DNA of 64,000 nucleotides from Paenibacillus_E qinlingensis. Its GTDB lineage: Bacteria; Bacillota; Bacilli; Paenibacillales; NBRC-103111. The notes under the pieces were generated by a model. The model had not been told where the DNA came from and did not search any database. It saw only the letters and a program-made list of their open reading frames with translations. Each line of letters begins with the position of its first letter. Position 1 is the first letter of the stretch. Below, one piece after another: positions 40,442 through 49,900 of the stretch. The position numbers were made by a program, and so were the translations under genes. The DNA lies in the NCBI RefSeq assembly GCF_028746185.1, contig NZ_JAQIVH010000056.1, positions 434,001 through 498,000 on the forward strand. Reading direction: 5' to 3'.

Positions 40442-40692
40442 AAAAGCCCCCGTCTCTATAAAAGAGACGAGAGCTGAAAATTCCCGCGGTACCACTCTAA
40501 GTGTTAAACCTCTGGTTTAACCCCTCTGTTTCGTAACGGTCGATAGACCGGATTTACCTACTCAACTTTCGGCAAACCATTTCCTGGGTCCGTTTCATTC
40601 ATAACATCCGTACCGGCTTACACTGACCCGGCTCGCTGTGACTGTCTGTTAGGAATTACTGTCCCATTCATTAATATTTCGATATGAATTTT
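40442..40692 (-). ncRNA. T-box leader riboswitch of argS
   Basis: The minus-strand transcript contains AGAGTGGTACCGCGGGAA (40481-40498), a strong match to the T-box bulge sequence that pairs with the tRNA acceptor end. It is followed by an intrinsic terminator: AGCTCTCGTCTC pairs with GAGACGGGGGCT and is followed by TTTTT (40442-40473). Upstream lies a structured Stem I region (apical CCGG-loop-CCGG). Uncharged tRNA should stabilise the antiterminator and allow argS expression. I could not assign the specifier codon; CGG in GAAACGGACC is a candidate. Confidence 0.92.
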
Positions 40693-40697
40693 TCAAT

Positions 40698-40726
40698 ATC
40701 TTACAAGGGATCTGAGGGAATGTCAA
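40698..40726 (-). promoter_or_regulatory. Sigma-A type promoter of the argS T-box transcript
   Basis: On the minus strand TTGACA (40721-40726) and TAAGAT (40698-40703) are separated by exactly 17 bases, a near-consensus housekeeping promoter. The T-box RNA begins just downstream. Confidence 0.85.
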
Positions 40727-40886
40727 GCCTGTTTTCCGCGACTTTCACTGAGTTAAGAAGTTATGCTCGTATGCTAACATCCGAAGATCCATAACTTGTT
40801 GCCAAAAAAATCAGACTTTCTCTCCTTTCAAACCATTTAAAATTATACCATCCGCATCAAAGGAGGGAAGATAATAACTATTTACA

Positions 40887-40900
40887 TGTAAACGCTTTCC
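40887..40900. promoter_or_regulatory. CcpA catabolite-responsive element (cre) of the mannanase gene
   Basis: TGTAAACGCTTTCC fits the cre consensus TGWAARCGYTWNCW at 13 of 14 positions. It lies 62 bases upstream of the mannanase ATG, where bound CcpA would block transcription when preferred sugars are present. Confidence 0.78.
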
Positions 40901-40961
40901 GAAAAGGCACTGCGAATCCATCCAAATCGTTCACAAACACCAATCAAGGAGGAATTAATTA

Positions 40962-42635
40962 ATGTTGAAAACATGCTTGTCCAAATTACTTGCTGCGACA
41001 CTCATTGTAGCCCTGCTCGGTTCCGGCTTACAATGGATCGGCGGTACTACAGCTTATGCTGCAACCCCAGTTAATCCCAACGCGACGCAAGCTGTTCAAA
41101 ACGTACTGAATTATTTCGATACCGTCCAAACGAACAATCAAATCATCTCTGGGCAATACGTACGGGGGCAAAATTATGGATACTTGGAGACCGATCACCT
41201 CTATAATCTAACTGGCAAATATCCCGCGATGATTGGTTATGATCTTTTATACAACGTGACGAACGCTAACGATCTCAGTAAATGGCGGTCTTTCATTGTG
41301 GATCATGCAACGGATTATTGGAAAAAAGGAGGGCTAGTCACCCTTTCTTGGCATGAGACGAACCCTTTGGATGCTAATGCGGACGCTGGTGGTTGGAACA
41401 GTGTGATCAGTTCCATGTCCCAGACGGATTTCGACTCGCTCACAACCCCTGGAACGACCTTGTACAACAAATGGTTAGCACATATCGATACGATGGCGGG
41501 CTATTTACAATCCCTCCGGGATCAAGGCGTTGTTGTACTCTGGAGGCCTTATCATGAGATGAACATTGGCTTTTGGTGGGGAGGTAAGTCAGCAGCCAGT
41601 TACAAAAAGTTATGGCAGAATATGTACGACCGCTACACCAATTATCATGGTTTGAACAACCTAATTTGGGTGTGGGCTCCAGGACGCGACGATAACAATG
41701 CCGTTAACAGCAATTATTACCCTGGCTCCTCTTATGTGGATCTCGGTGGCGCTGACATCTATACGCAAGCCCGTGGGGATGCCAAATTCACAAATGGGAA
41801 TAGTGAGCTGGCTTCTGTTCTAGGCAGTAAGCGTTATGGCTTGTCCGAAGTTGGATTGCTCCCTAACGAATCTGCCGTTCAAACAAATTTTGACTACACC
41901 TGGTTCCTCACATGGGCTATCGGTTGGGCAGACAATCAGTTCTACGGCTACCCCGCTGCAAATGGACCCGGAAATGATACTTACACTATCACGCAATTTT
42001 ACAATAATGTCGTAACACTCACGAGAGACGAGGTGCCTTCGTTCGGGAGAACGCTCACTTCGGAAACCATCATTTTCAAAGACGCTATGAACGGATACTC
42101 AGCAGCTGGTGTCTCCCCCTCTAACTGGACCACTGTGACAACTGGGGGCACCGTTACCGTGCAGAACGTTCCAACTGTGGGACTCGCCACTGGTCCTGAT
42201 CGAAGCATGAAAATCAATAAGACAAGCACGACGAACGCTGCCACCGCTGAGAAATCGTTCACCCCACAAACTGGCATCGTGACCTTCAAGGCCACCCTGC
42301 GGACGGAAGATGTCAATTGGAAGGACTTCATTGTCTATGACAGCTCGAACAGAGCAGCCTTGCATGTGGGCCTACAGGGTAATTACATAAAAGTGTATGA
42401 TGGTGCAACTACGCTTTCGAGTATTGAATCCATCACCAGTGGCAACTGGTATGATATCAAAGTCATCCTGAATACCGATACCAAAAAGTTTGACTTGTAT
42501 GTTAACGGCGCAAAAAGAGCCAATCAATTTAGCTTCAAAAATACAGCAGCATCTGATGTCAGTCGGTTGAAAGTTGGCGTTGCCGCAGATGCTACTGGCA
42601 TCTACTATATGGATAATGTATTTATAACGAAATAA
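40962..42635 (+). CDS. Secreted GH26 beta-1,4-mannanase with C-terminal beta-sandwich module
   Basis: This 557-residue protein has a Sec signal peptide with a cleavage site at AYA-ATP (after residue 33). The GH26 catalytic domain (about 40-350) shows VVLWRPYHEMN with acid/base Glu199 and YGLSEVGLLP with nucleophile Glu296; SGQYVRGQNYGY and the tryptophan cleft FWWGG also fit. Residues about 365-557 form a beta-rich module resembling a LamG/carbohydrate-binding domain (FKDAMNGYSAAGVSPSNWTT... YYMDNVFITK). It should cut mannan or galactomannan outside the cell. GGAGG precedes the ATG. A cre box upstream points to carbon catabolite control. Confidence 0.93.
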   Translation: MLKTCLSKLLAATLIVALLGSGLQWIGGTTAYAATPVNPNATQAVQNVLNYFDTVQTNNQIISGQYVRGQNYGYLETDHLYNLTGKYPAMIGYDLLYNVTNANDLSKWRSFIVDHATDYWKKGGLVTLSWHETNPLDANADAGGWNSVISSMSQTDFDSLTTPGTTLYNKWLAHIDTMAGYLQSLRDQGVVVLWRPYHEMNIGFWWGGKSAASYKKLWQNMYDRYTNYHGLNNLIWVWAPGRDDNNAVNSNYYPGSSYVDLGGADIYTQARGDAKFTNGNSELASVLGSKRYGLSEVGLLPNESAVQTNFDYTWFLTWAIGWADNQFYGYPAANGPGNDTYTITQFYNNVVTLTRDEVPSFGRTLTSETIIFKDAMNGYSAAGVSPSNWTTVTTGGTVTVQNVPTVGLATGPDRSMKINKTSTTNAATAEKSFTPQTGIVTFKATLRTEDVNWKDFIVYDSSNRAALHVGLQGNYIKVYDGATTLSSIESITSGNWYDIKVILNTDTKKFDLYVNGAKRANQFSFKNTAASDVSRLKVGVAADATGIYYMDNVFITK

Positions 42636-42850
42636 GAGTGAGCCTATCTAAGCACGAAGGCGCCAGCTCCCTCGAGTTAGTCGATTATTTCGACTAACTC
42701 ACCTCCATTTAAACGGTTGCACCGTCCTTAATGAACTATTTATCGCGAAATAGTGGAACGTAGTTCCATTTCGCATCACCGGAAACATCGCTGAAACGTT
42801 CACCACGCGTAATAAAGACACCCCCGCGGGTGTCTTTTTACATTCGCACA
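42636..42850. other. Hairpin-rich intergenic region after the mannanase gene
   Basis: Four hairpins follow one another in 165 bases: 42674-42700 (11-bp perfect stem, GAGTTAGTCGA), 42713-42725 (ACGGT-TGC-ACCGT), 42745-42774 (GCGAAAT and GGAAC stems) and 42814-42837, the only one with a T-run. There is no gene here. Confidence 0.7.
42814..42840. terminator. Terminator between mannanase and cupin genes
   Basis: AAAGACACCC and GGGTGTCTTT form a perfect 10-bp stem with a four-base loop, ending in TTTTT on the plus strand. It lies between convergent genes and may serve both. Confidence 0.85.
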
Positions 42851-43186
42851 TTATTTATTAGCGTGCTCTGCCGGTGAAAAGAAGACTAAAGTAGTTAAGT
42901 CTTCCGTAATATCAAAGAATCTGTGTTCTTTATGGGCCTCCACGAATAGAATGTCCCCTTTGCTTATTTGTGTAATTGTATCCCCATTCTGAAACGATGA
43001 TTCACCTTCGAGGATAAAATAAACCTCATCTTCTGTATGTGGCTTTTGTTTATCGCGTTCACCTTTATTCAACTTATAGAGGCCTACACTCATTGACGAT
43101 ACCTTTAGAAATTCATAATAAGCGTTGTTTTCTACTACTTTTAACTCATTAAGATGATTTCGTAAATCGATTAATTTAAAATTCAC
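42851..43186 (-). CDS. Small cupin-domain protein
   Basis: This 111-residue single-domain cupin starts with GTG eight bases after AAGGAG. The metal-binding motif 1 is KPHTEDEVYFILEG and motif 2 is GDILFVEAHKEHRFFD, giving His/Glu/His ligands; the glycines at the turns are conserved. It may be an isomerase, dioxygenase or sensor; the reaction cannot be inferred. It follows the 43199-43861 gene by 12 bases and is probably in the same operon. Confidence 0.88.
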   Translation of the reverse strand: MNFKLIDLRNHLNELKVVENNAYYEFLKVSSMSVGLYKLNKGERDKQKPHTEDEVYFILEGESSFQNGDTITQISKGDILFVEAHKEHRFFDITEDLTTLVFFSPAEHANK

Positions 43187-43198
43187 CTTACTATCTCC

Positions 43199-43861
43199 TT
43201 ATTCTTTCAAATCCCCCACATAATAAGCAAACACTTGATCAATCGGTTTAAAATACAAATGTCCATCCTCTTCCCATGGCTGAAAATGCAGGTCCATCCG
43301 CGAATCGTTCCAATTCTCAGGTGTTCCTTTCGTACTTAGACGCCCCTCCACCACAGGTTCCTCAATGACTTTGGGAAATTCCTGATAACCGAATAACAGG
43401 TTCTCATGCATCGCAATCATTTCATACTTTTCCCCGTGAAAAGCACGCTCCTCTTGCAGCTGATAATGATAGTAGATGTAACTGCTCATCATCTCCGGCT
43501 TCAAATGCGCAACCCTACCCACCCGCGAAACGACGGGCTCTTTTCTCAGCCAATGCTCAACACTTGCAGGCTCATTAAAATGAAACACATCAATCATTAA
43601 GATCCACTTCCGAGGTTCCGCCTGACCTGGCCACTCCTTCAAAAAAGGAACCGCAGCTCCAGCCACTTCATCAGGCATAACCTCTTGGCTCATGCACTCA
43701 TAATAGAGGAAAAGATTGTTTCGCCAAACGAAGGCTGCAGCAGTCATTATTTCACCCTGAGCTACCCGTATTTGTGCTTGTTTGTCTAACTCTAAAGCTT
43801 TTAGACCGAGGTCCTTCATCCCTGTTTGCCATTCAGCACGATACATCCTTCTTAAAATCAT
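43199..43861 (-). CDS. Hypothetical protein, possibly tandem dimeric alpha/beta-barrel domains
   Basis: This 220-residue cytoplasmic protein has no clear family. The second half (GRVAHLKPEMMSSYIYYHYQ... YEMIAMHENLLFGYQEF) resembles, by eye, the pattern of L-rhamnose mutarotase-like small ferredoxin-fold domains. The first half (MILRRMYRAEWQTG... NNLFLYYECM) repeats a similar strand-helix-strand layout. A two-domain sugar-mutarotase-like or related protein is possible but weakly supported. GAGG stands nine bases before the ATG. The cupin gene follows directly, suggesting a shared pathway, perhaps of a sugar. Confidence 0.7.
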   Translation of the reverse strand: MILRRMYRAEWQTGMKDLGLKALELDKQAQIRVAQGEIMTAAAFVWRNNLFLYYECMSQEVMPDEVAGAAVPFLKEWPGQAEPRKWILMIDVFHFNEPASVEHWLRKEPVVSRVGRVAHLKPEMMSSYIYYHYQLQEERAFHGEKYEMIAMHENLLFGYQEFPKVIEEPVVEGRLSTKGTPENWNDSRMDLHFQPWEEDGHLYFKPIDQVFAYYVGDLKE

Positions 43862-43984
43862 GATGACTAACCTCGACTTTCAATATTAGTTTTAGCTCTA
43901 ACCAACTAAATCGCGACCTATTTGAACGCATAATAGAACTGTGCTAACATGAATACAGTTCTGTCAAGGTGGTGCAATAGATCC

Positions 43985-45100
43985 ATGGTCATACAAAAGA
44001 TCTCCATAAATAAACCTATCGGGCTGTTCGTAGCTCTCATTACTGCCCTGCTAGGCGGCTACTTGTTTCAACTCTTACATATTCCTATCCCGTGGCTTCT
44101 GGGTCCGATGATTGCGGTATTACTTGGTTCCAATGTGTTCAAAGAGCGATATGCATGGCCTACTCCAATTAGAAATGCAGGACTCATCATTGTCGGATAC
44201 ACGATTGGACTCTCCATGACCGCGACAGCTTTGCATGAAATGGTGATTCAACTGCCTTCCATGCTGCTTATGACACTGCTTTTAATGCTACTCTGTGTAT
44301 TGCTGGCCTACTTCATATCCAAACTATCTGGGATAAACTTTAAAACAACATTGCTAGGAAGCATACCTGGCGGTCTTACACAGATGGTTATTTTGGCAGA
44401 AGAGACTGAGGGTATCAATCTAACTATCGTGACTGTCTTACAAGTCGTTCGCCTCATGATGATTGTTGTCTGTGTGCCGTTGCTGGTGTTTAGTTCGATC
44501 ATGGGCAATCAGCATACAGTAGAAACTCTAATTCAACAGGTATTGACTTCGACAGCAAGTTGGGGTGCCCTAACACCGAATATCTTCATTTTCGCCATAG
44601 TCAGTATTAGTTGTGCACTTCTAGGAAATAAAATCAAGTTTCCAACTGCCTTTTTACTCGGGCCTGCCTTCAGTACAGCAATCATTCAACTCTTAGGACT
44701 TCATGGACCATCGCTGCCAACAATGATAATTAATGCAGCCCAAATTATGATTGGTATCCATGTTGGATTAATGCTAAAGCCTGCTCAACTCAACCACAAG
44801 CTCCAAATCATTACGCTTGCAATTGGCAGTAGTCTAGTCCTTCTTCTAGGCTCATTTGGACTCAGTTTTATCTTTATGCACCTGCATGCCATCTCCAAAT
44901 CGACTGCACTGCTCAGTCTCGCACCTGGTGGAATGGATCAGATGGGGATTATCGCTCACGAAATTAATGCTAATTTATCCGTCGTTGTTGGCTACCAGTT
45001 GTTTCGTACCTTTTTCATCTTCTTTGCGGTGCCACCACTCTTACGAATGATATTCAAATACAGCGCATCCAAAAAGATGATCAGAAATAGCCCCTCCTAA
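43985..45100 (+). CDS. AbrB-family membrane protein (putative ammonia monooxygenase/regulator family, DUF)
   Basis: I start at ATG 43985 (MVIQKISINKPIGLFVALI), about 11-12 bases after AAGGTGG; an ATG at 43949 has no site. The 371-residue protein has about ten membrane helices arranged as two repeats, each with a conserved PWLLGPM/FLLGPAF-type loop and a GGLTQM/GGMDQMG motif. These define the AbrB/AimA-like membrane family, whose older label ammonia monooxygenase is misleading; some members move small organic molecules. The stop codon lies inside the following terminator hairpin. Confidence 0.88.
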   Translation: MVIQKISINKPIGLFVALITALLGGYLFQLLHIPIPWLLGPMIAVLLGSNVFKERYAWPTPIRNAGLIIVGYTIGLSMTATALHEMVIQLPSMLLMTLLLMLLCVLLAYFISKLSGINFKTTLLGSIPGGLTQMVILAEETEGINLTIVTVLQVVRLMMIVVCVPLLVFSSIMGNQHTVETLIQQVLTSTASWGALTPNIFIFAIVSISCALLGNKIKFPTAFLLGPAFSTAIIQLLGLHGPSLPTMIINAAQIMIGIHVGLMLKPAQLNHKLQIITLAIGSSLVLLLGSFGLSFIFMHLHAISKSTALLSLAPGGMDQMGIIAHEINANLSVVVGYQLFRTFFIFFAVPPLLRMIFKYSASKKMIRNSPS

Positions 45101-45117
45101 TGAAGGAGTGGGCTATT
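45086..45117. terminator. Bidirectional terminator, AbrB-family gene / acetyltransferase gene
   Basis: AATAGCCC...GGGCTATT with an inner CTCCT...AGGAG stem. The AbrB-family stop codon is at 45098-45100 in the loop, and the acetyltransferase stop lies three bases beyond the hairpin. Confidence 0.8.
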
Positions 45118-45119
45118 CT

Positions 45120-45671
45120 TTATTTCCCTTTTACACGATAGGCTTTCTCATGATACTCGGTAATAAATTCGAACAATTGTCTTCCGTCATACGTCTCGGA
45201 CGTGCCAAAACTCACATACATAGCCCGATAAGTTTCCGGCACCCATATGTAGGTATGCACGTAATCGGTCAAATGAAATCCGGCTTTTTCCCAGAATCGA
45301 ATCCGATCCGCATTTTCCTTGGAAGATTCAGCTTCGACCTCAATGACCATACCCCAACAATTGGCTTCGTTCTCTGCCCAATTTCGAATATCATGCATAC
45401 AAGCCAACCCTACTCCATGACCACGCTGATCTTGGCGAACCGCGATATAATCAATAATTAACATACGTGCACTAGCATTCAACGCAGTAAGTGCCATTGC
45501 GACCACATCTTCACCAATTCTCCACGTGTGCAGCAGGCAAATGCCTCTTTCAAACATGCTTCGAATGAGCGCACGATTCTTTCTGCCGTGTTCTGGAAAG
45601 GCTCCTTCGTATACTTGCTCTGCTTTCTTCCAAAGAACTTCATCCCACCGAGTCGTTATTTCATAAATCAT
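45120..45671 (-). CDS. GNAT-family N-acetyltransferase
   Basis: The ATG at 45671 (MIYEITTRWDEVLW) lies nine bases after GAGGG; a TTG two codons earlier is weaker. The 183-residue protein shows acetyl-CoA binding motif A in VRQDQRGHGVGLACM and the motif-B segment DRIRFWEKAGFHLTD. The acceptor is unknown. Its start overlaps the end of the racemase gene by 11 bases, so the two are translationally coupled, at the end of a four-gene operon starting with the DUF4132 gene. Confidence 0.88.
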   Translation of the reverse strand: MIYEITTRWDEVLWKKAEQVYEGAFPEHGRKNRALIRSMFERGICLLHTWRIGEDVVAMALTALNASARMLIIDYIAVRQDQRGHGVGLACMHDIRNWAENEANCWGMVIEVEAESSKENADRIRFWEKAGFHLTDYVHTYIWVPETYRAMYVSFGTSETYDGRQLFEFITEYHEKAYRVKGK

Positions 45672-46371
45672 ACGCAATGTCCCTCAGTGCATAATCAACC
45701 GCATATTCAGCATGAATTTTCGTCGTATCAAACAAAGGAACCGACGCGTCCTGTTGTGCAATTAAAAGCGTGATTTCGGTGCAGCCCAATATTACCGCTT
45801 CCGCCCCTTCATCAACTAGATCTCGAATGATCTCTATATAGGATTGCTTGGAATCCTCGTTTATCGTTCCGAGACATAACTCCTCGTAAATGATATCATG
45901 GACAATTTTCCTTGCGTCCGCATTCGGGACAAGCACTTCAAGCTTATATTTGTCCACAAGTCTGCCTTTGTAGAAGTCTTGTTCCATCGTAAAGGCAGTA
46001 CCGAGTAAAGCGACTTTCTTAATACCCGCCTTCACGATCTCTTTGGCAGTCGCATCAGCAATATGAAGTAGTGGGATGGATACAGCGTCTTCAACCTCTT
46101 TTGCCATCTTGTGCATCGTATTTGTGCAAATAACTATGCAATCTGATCCTGCAGATGCCAGTTTCTGAGCGGACTCGATCATCACATTAGTCGCTTCTTC
46201 CCATTTACCTTCATGCTGAAGCGTCTTGATCTCATGAAAATCCACCGAATACATCAAACTTTTGGCTGAATGATGCCCACCTAACTTTTCCTTTACTCGC
46301 TGATTGATGATTTGGTAATACAGCAAGGAGGATTCCCAACTCATGCCGCCTATTAATCCAATTGTTTTCAT
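45661..46371 (-). CDS. Aspartate/glutamate racemase family protein (RacX/YgeA type)
   Basis: This 236-residue protein has the two-cysteine racemase pattern: Cys82 in VICTNTMHKM and Cys197 in VILGCTEITLL, each from one pseudosymmetric domain, plus the N-terminal IGLIGGMSWESS. Enzymes of this group racemise amino acids without a cofactor, and members such as RacX act on non-canonical D-amino acids. It follows the MOSC gene by 19 bases. A role in cell-wall or D-amino-acid metabolism is inferred from family only. Confidence 0.92.
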   Translation of the reverse strand: MKTIGLIGGMSWESSLLYYQIINQRVKEKLGGHHSAKSLMYSVDFHEIKTLQHEGKWEEATNVMIESAQKLASAGSDCIVICTNTMHKMAKEVEDAVSIPLLHIADATAKEIVKAGIKKVALLGTAFTMEQDFYKGRLVDKYKLEVLVPNADARKIVHDIIYEELCLGTINEDSKQSYIEIIRDLVDEGAEAVILGCTEITLLIAQQDASVPLFDTTKIHAEYAVDYALRDIAYDL

Positions 46372-46390
46372 TGCCTTTTCCTTTCATACT

Positions 46391-46954
46391 CTATACTCGT
46401 TCGAGTGGACGATAGGGCTCCATAGGAAGGATTACGCGGATTTCATCCCCAACTCGCACTTCTCCCCCCGTTAATACGATCCCCATAACTCCTGCTTTAC
46501 GGACGAGGTTACCATTATCATCGTGGTCCAAAACTGCTTGCAGCAGCCCTGATTGGAAATGATCGATTTGCACACAGGGATTGCGGAGCCCTGTAATTTC
46601 AATGACAGCATCCATGCCGATGGTTAGCTTGGTTCCGGTTGGCAGTCCGAGTAAATCTATGCCACGTGTTGTAATGTTTTCACCTAATTGTCCAGGCTCA
46701 ACACGAAATCCTGAAGCTTTTACTTCGTCAAATAACTCCGAATGAATGAGGTGAACCTGGCGAAGATTCGGTTGATTCGGATCTTGCGCAACACGTGAGC
46801 GATGCTTTACCGTCTTCCCCATGTGTGCATCACCTTCAACGCCAAGTCCGGCCAAGAGCTTAATGCCCTCGACAGTCTGTTTACTAAAGGAATGAGTCGC
46901 ATAACGACTGGTTGATAGAACTTCTCCAATTTGAGATTCATGGTTTATGGCCAT
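46391..46954 (-). CDS. MOSC-domain protein
   Basis: This 187-residue protein is a single MOSC domain, recognisable by VEGDAHMGKTVKHRSR, LGENITTRGIDLLGLP and the conserved cysteine in ITGLRNPCVQIDHFQ. MOSC domains occur at the C-terminus of molybdenum-cofactor sulfurases and in YiiM-like proteins that use Moco to reduce N-hydroxylated bases. It lies 45 bases after the DUF4132 gene and 19 bases before the racemase. The same organism makes molybdenum cofactor for NasC. Its own reaction is not predictable here. Confidence 0.92.
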   Translation of the reverse strand: MAINHESQIGEVLSTSRYATHSFSKQTVEGIKLLAGLGVEGDAHMGKTVKHRSRVAQDPNQPNLRQVHLIHSELFDEVKASGFRVEPGQLGENITTRGIDLLGLPTGTKLTIGMDAVIEITGLRNPCVQIDHFQSGLLQAVLDHDDNGNLVRKAGVMGIVLTGGEVRVGDEIRVILPMEPYRPLERV

Positions 46955-46999
46955 TCTTAACGCATCCTCTCCGATTTGAAAAACTCTTTTAACCCCATT

Positions 47000-49900
47000 T
47001 TACTTCCAATCCTCCACAAAGCCAACTCGCGTTGACAATGCCTGATCTATTTCATATAGAATTTCACTGTAGTAATGACTTGGAATATCCGATGGATGAA
47101 TCAACTCTTCCTCTTGGATGTTACTGTAGATGTAAGGACCTCTCTTCACTTTGCCAGCTATATAAAAGATAAGTTCGTGTACCGTCACAGTTTCATCCTC
47201 ATACCCTACCGAAGTTCCGCTAAAGGTCAAATTCACACCAACCCCAAGATGTTCATTCTCTTTGAAAAACTCATCGTAACCTCCCCCATCTACGATGGAC
47301 CCGCGCTGCCAGCCAGCCTTGGTTAACTTCCCTAGTAACGAGAACCCATTTACCTGTACGCCACCGAAGCGCTCAACACGCAGGGATTCGTCATGCTCTG
47401 GCATAAACACCTTACGATCAAGTTGTGCGAAAGGTTGGGCAATATCAAGCCTTTTCAACTGTTCTCTCCATAATTCAATGGAAGTATGATTGAGTTCCAG
47501 CGGATGAATATGTCGAATATACGATTTATCATCTAAATCAATTACATTATTATTCGCTGAAGTATAACTCCCATCATCCAAATAGAGGAAGGTTTCTCGC
47601 AATTCTTTTTCCTCCGCTGTATAAGCCCCCCAGATCAAAGAGCGTGCAAAGAAATGTAAAATGGGATTCTGTATAAAGAGCTCTTCCCAAGCCGGCTTCG
47701 TCCAATAACGCCTTGATGACATCGCTTGTTCTAAGCGGATTGCGATAGAATCCGTAACAAGCTTCAGCTCTTTTTTCAACTGTTTGAATTCATCCGTTGC
47801 TGATTTAATAAGCGTTACATCCTCATGTTTCCCAGGTGTCGGCAAAGATTTATAACTTTTGCCTTCAGCGTCCTCAATTCGGATTTCCAGCTTTTTCGTA
47901 AGTATCAGATTCAACGCTCGCTCGCCATATTGGAGAACTTTGTGTCCAGTTGAATTAAAACCGAGATTAGATATGATGCGATCGGCAAGCTCCTCTGGAT
48001 CGATGTCAAGATCTTTTGAAGCTTTAGCTAAAGCCTCCTGAGCTGTTTTCTTAAGTTGCTTAAACTTGCTCTTTCTAGCCAATTGATCAACCATAAGCAA
48101 ACCAGAATTCTTCTTTGAAAGCACCAATGCTTTCACGGCTTCTGTTGCTACAGCTAATCTTGATTCTAATGGCCACTTCAGGATGCAAGAGTGAAGTTGG
48201 TTCATAACTCGCTCATCGCCAAACATCGTAGCAAAAGCCATTATCCATTTCTTTTGAACATCGGCACCTGATTCAAGCCAGTTCTGCATGAGAAACCATG
48301 CAACTTGGGAAAGGTCTTCCAATTCTAGATGTTCAGCTACCGAGCGAGCTTCCCAATTCATTACAATCTCATTCTGAATCGCATAAGAATACAACAAATA
48401 TTGGCTAATGACTGGTTCAATAATTTGTTGATTCGCTTTTAGTCGTATACGTGGTAGTTCATTGAAGGGAATCCAATCTATTTGTTGAAGCTTCGCATGT
48501 TGTAGTTGCGCCCTGCAATATGAGCTGATTTCGTCTTTGCTAATCGGTTCTTGATGTGTGATCTCTGGCTTTTCCTTTAAAGTGTTTAGAATAAGCATTT
48601 TGATTTTTTCATTTTTCTCTACGTCTAGCAAGCGCTCCAGCTCCATGTGGGAAGGCTCATCATTCCAGCTGCACAAGAGTTGCACCACTGTCTCTCTTAT
48701 TGCAGGCTTTTTATGGAGAAGATAGGGCAACACAAAAGGCAATGCGGCAGGATATTCTCTTAGTATTGCGATACTTGTATCCCTTACCACCTTATTATCA
48801 TCCTTCAGATACGTGGAAATGAAAGGTATGTACGTTTCATTATTGGATTGGTGAAGCTCTTCGAGAAGAAACTTCTTCGTATATTTATTATCCTCCGAGT
48901 CCTGAAGAAGGGCTACTATGACTTCTCCGTGATCACGTATATAGGATCTCAAAAACTGATATCCGGTTTGGTTAAAGGCCTCATCACCAGAGGAATGTTG
49001 TGTATAAGATTTCGTAACTATCATCGGGAGCAATATACGACTATCGCCACCAGCGTTGGTGATTCGTTCAACAAGCTCTGTCACAGTGAATCCTTTATCC
49101 GACAGCCAGCTGCCCATGATCCAAAGCGTTTCCATATCGGCATAAGCCAAGAAACACAAACCCCTGTCGAACATCTCGGAGAGGTTGCGTAGATCCTTCA
49201 AATCAAGCATTCTACGATAGTTAGAACCTGTTGAAGTCTCATGCAGATGGCGGAAGTACCGTTCAACCTCTGCAAATGGGATTTCTCCTCGAAAGTAAGC
49301 ATGTAATTGAGGATCATTCGGAATTAATTCTTCCAAATAATTAGTAAATTCCCGAAGCGCATCACCTAAGTAAGGCTTCTCTTCTTCTTTCTCCCAGACT
49401 ATACGACACAAATGCAGGGTTTTTAATCCTGCTGACATAGCGATTGCTTTTGCGAAGCTCTCTGGTCGAGCAGCGTATTCTTCTCTCAAGACATCATCAT
49501 AGGACCCGTCGCGGCTTCCTAGACCAGGTCCAGCAAGGTTGATGAGATAGTGCTCCCGCAAAGCTCCAAACTCTTCCAGCATGTAAGGGATTTTACGCAA
49601 TTCCTTGTCACGATCATGATAAAAAGCCATTCTACAATTCGTTACAAAAGCATTCGGATCCTCATTAATCAGTTTTTTCAAGTATTCCCATGCTATACGA
49701 CTGTGCTGCTTTACTGAAACAGCCAAATAAACACAATTTCTCAGCTGCTTTCTCTTATTATCTGTATCCAAATGATCAACCGAGGCAAGTCGGTCAAAAT
49801 GTTTTTCAAACCATGCTAAAGCTTCATTATCTTCACCGTTATGCTTAGTTAACAACGCAGCAATATAGGGCTGCACTTCAACATCTTGATCTGAGTACAA

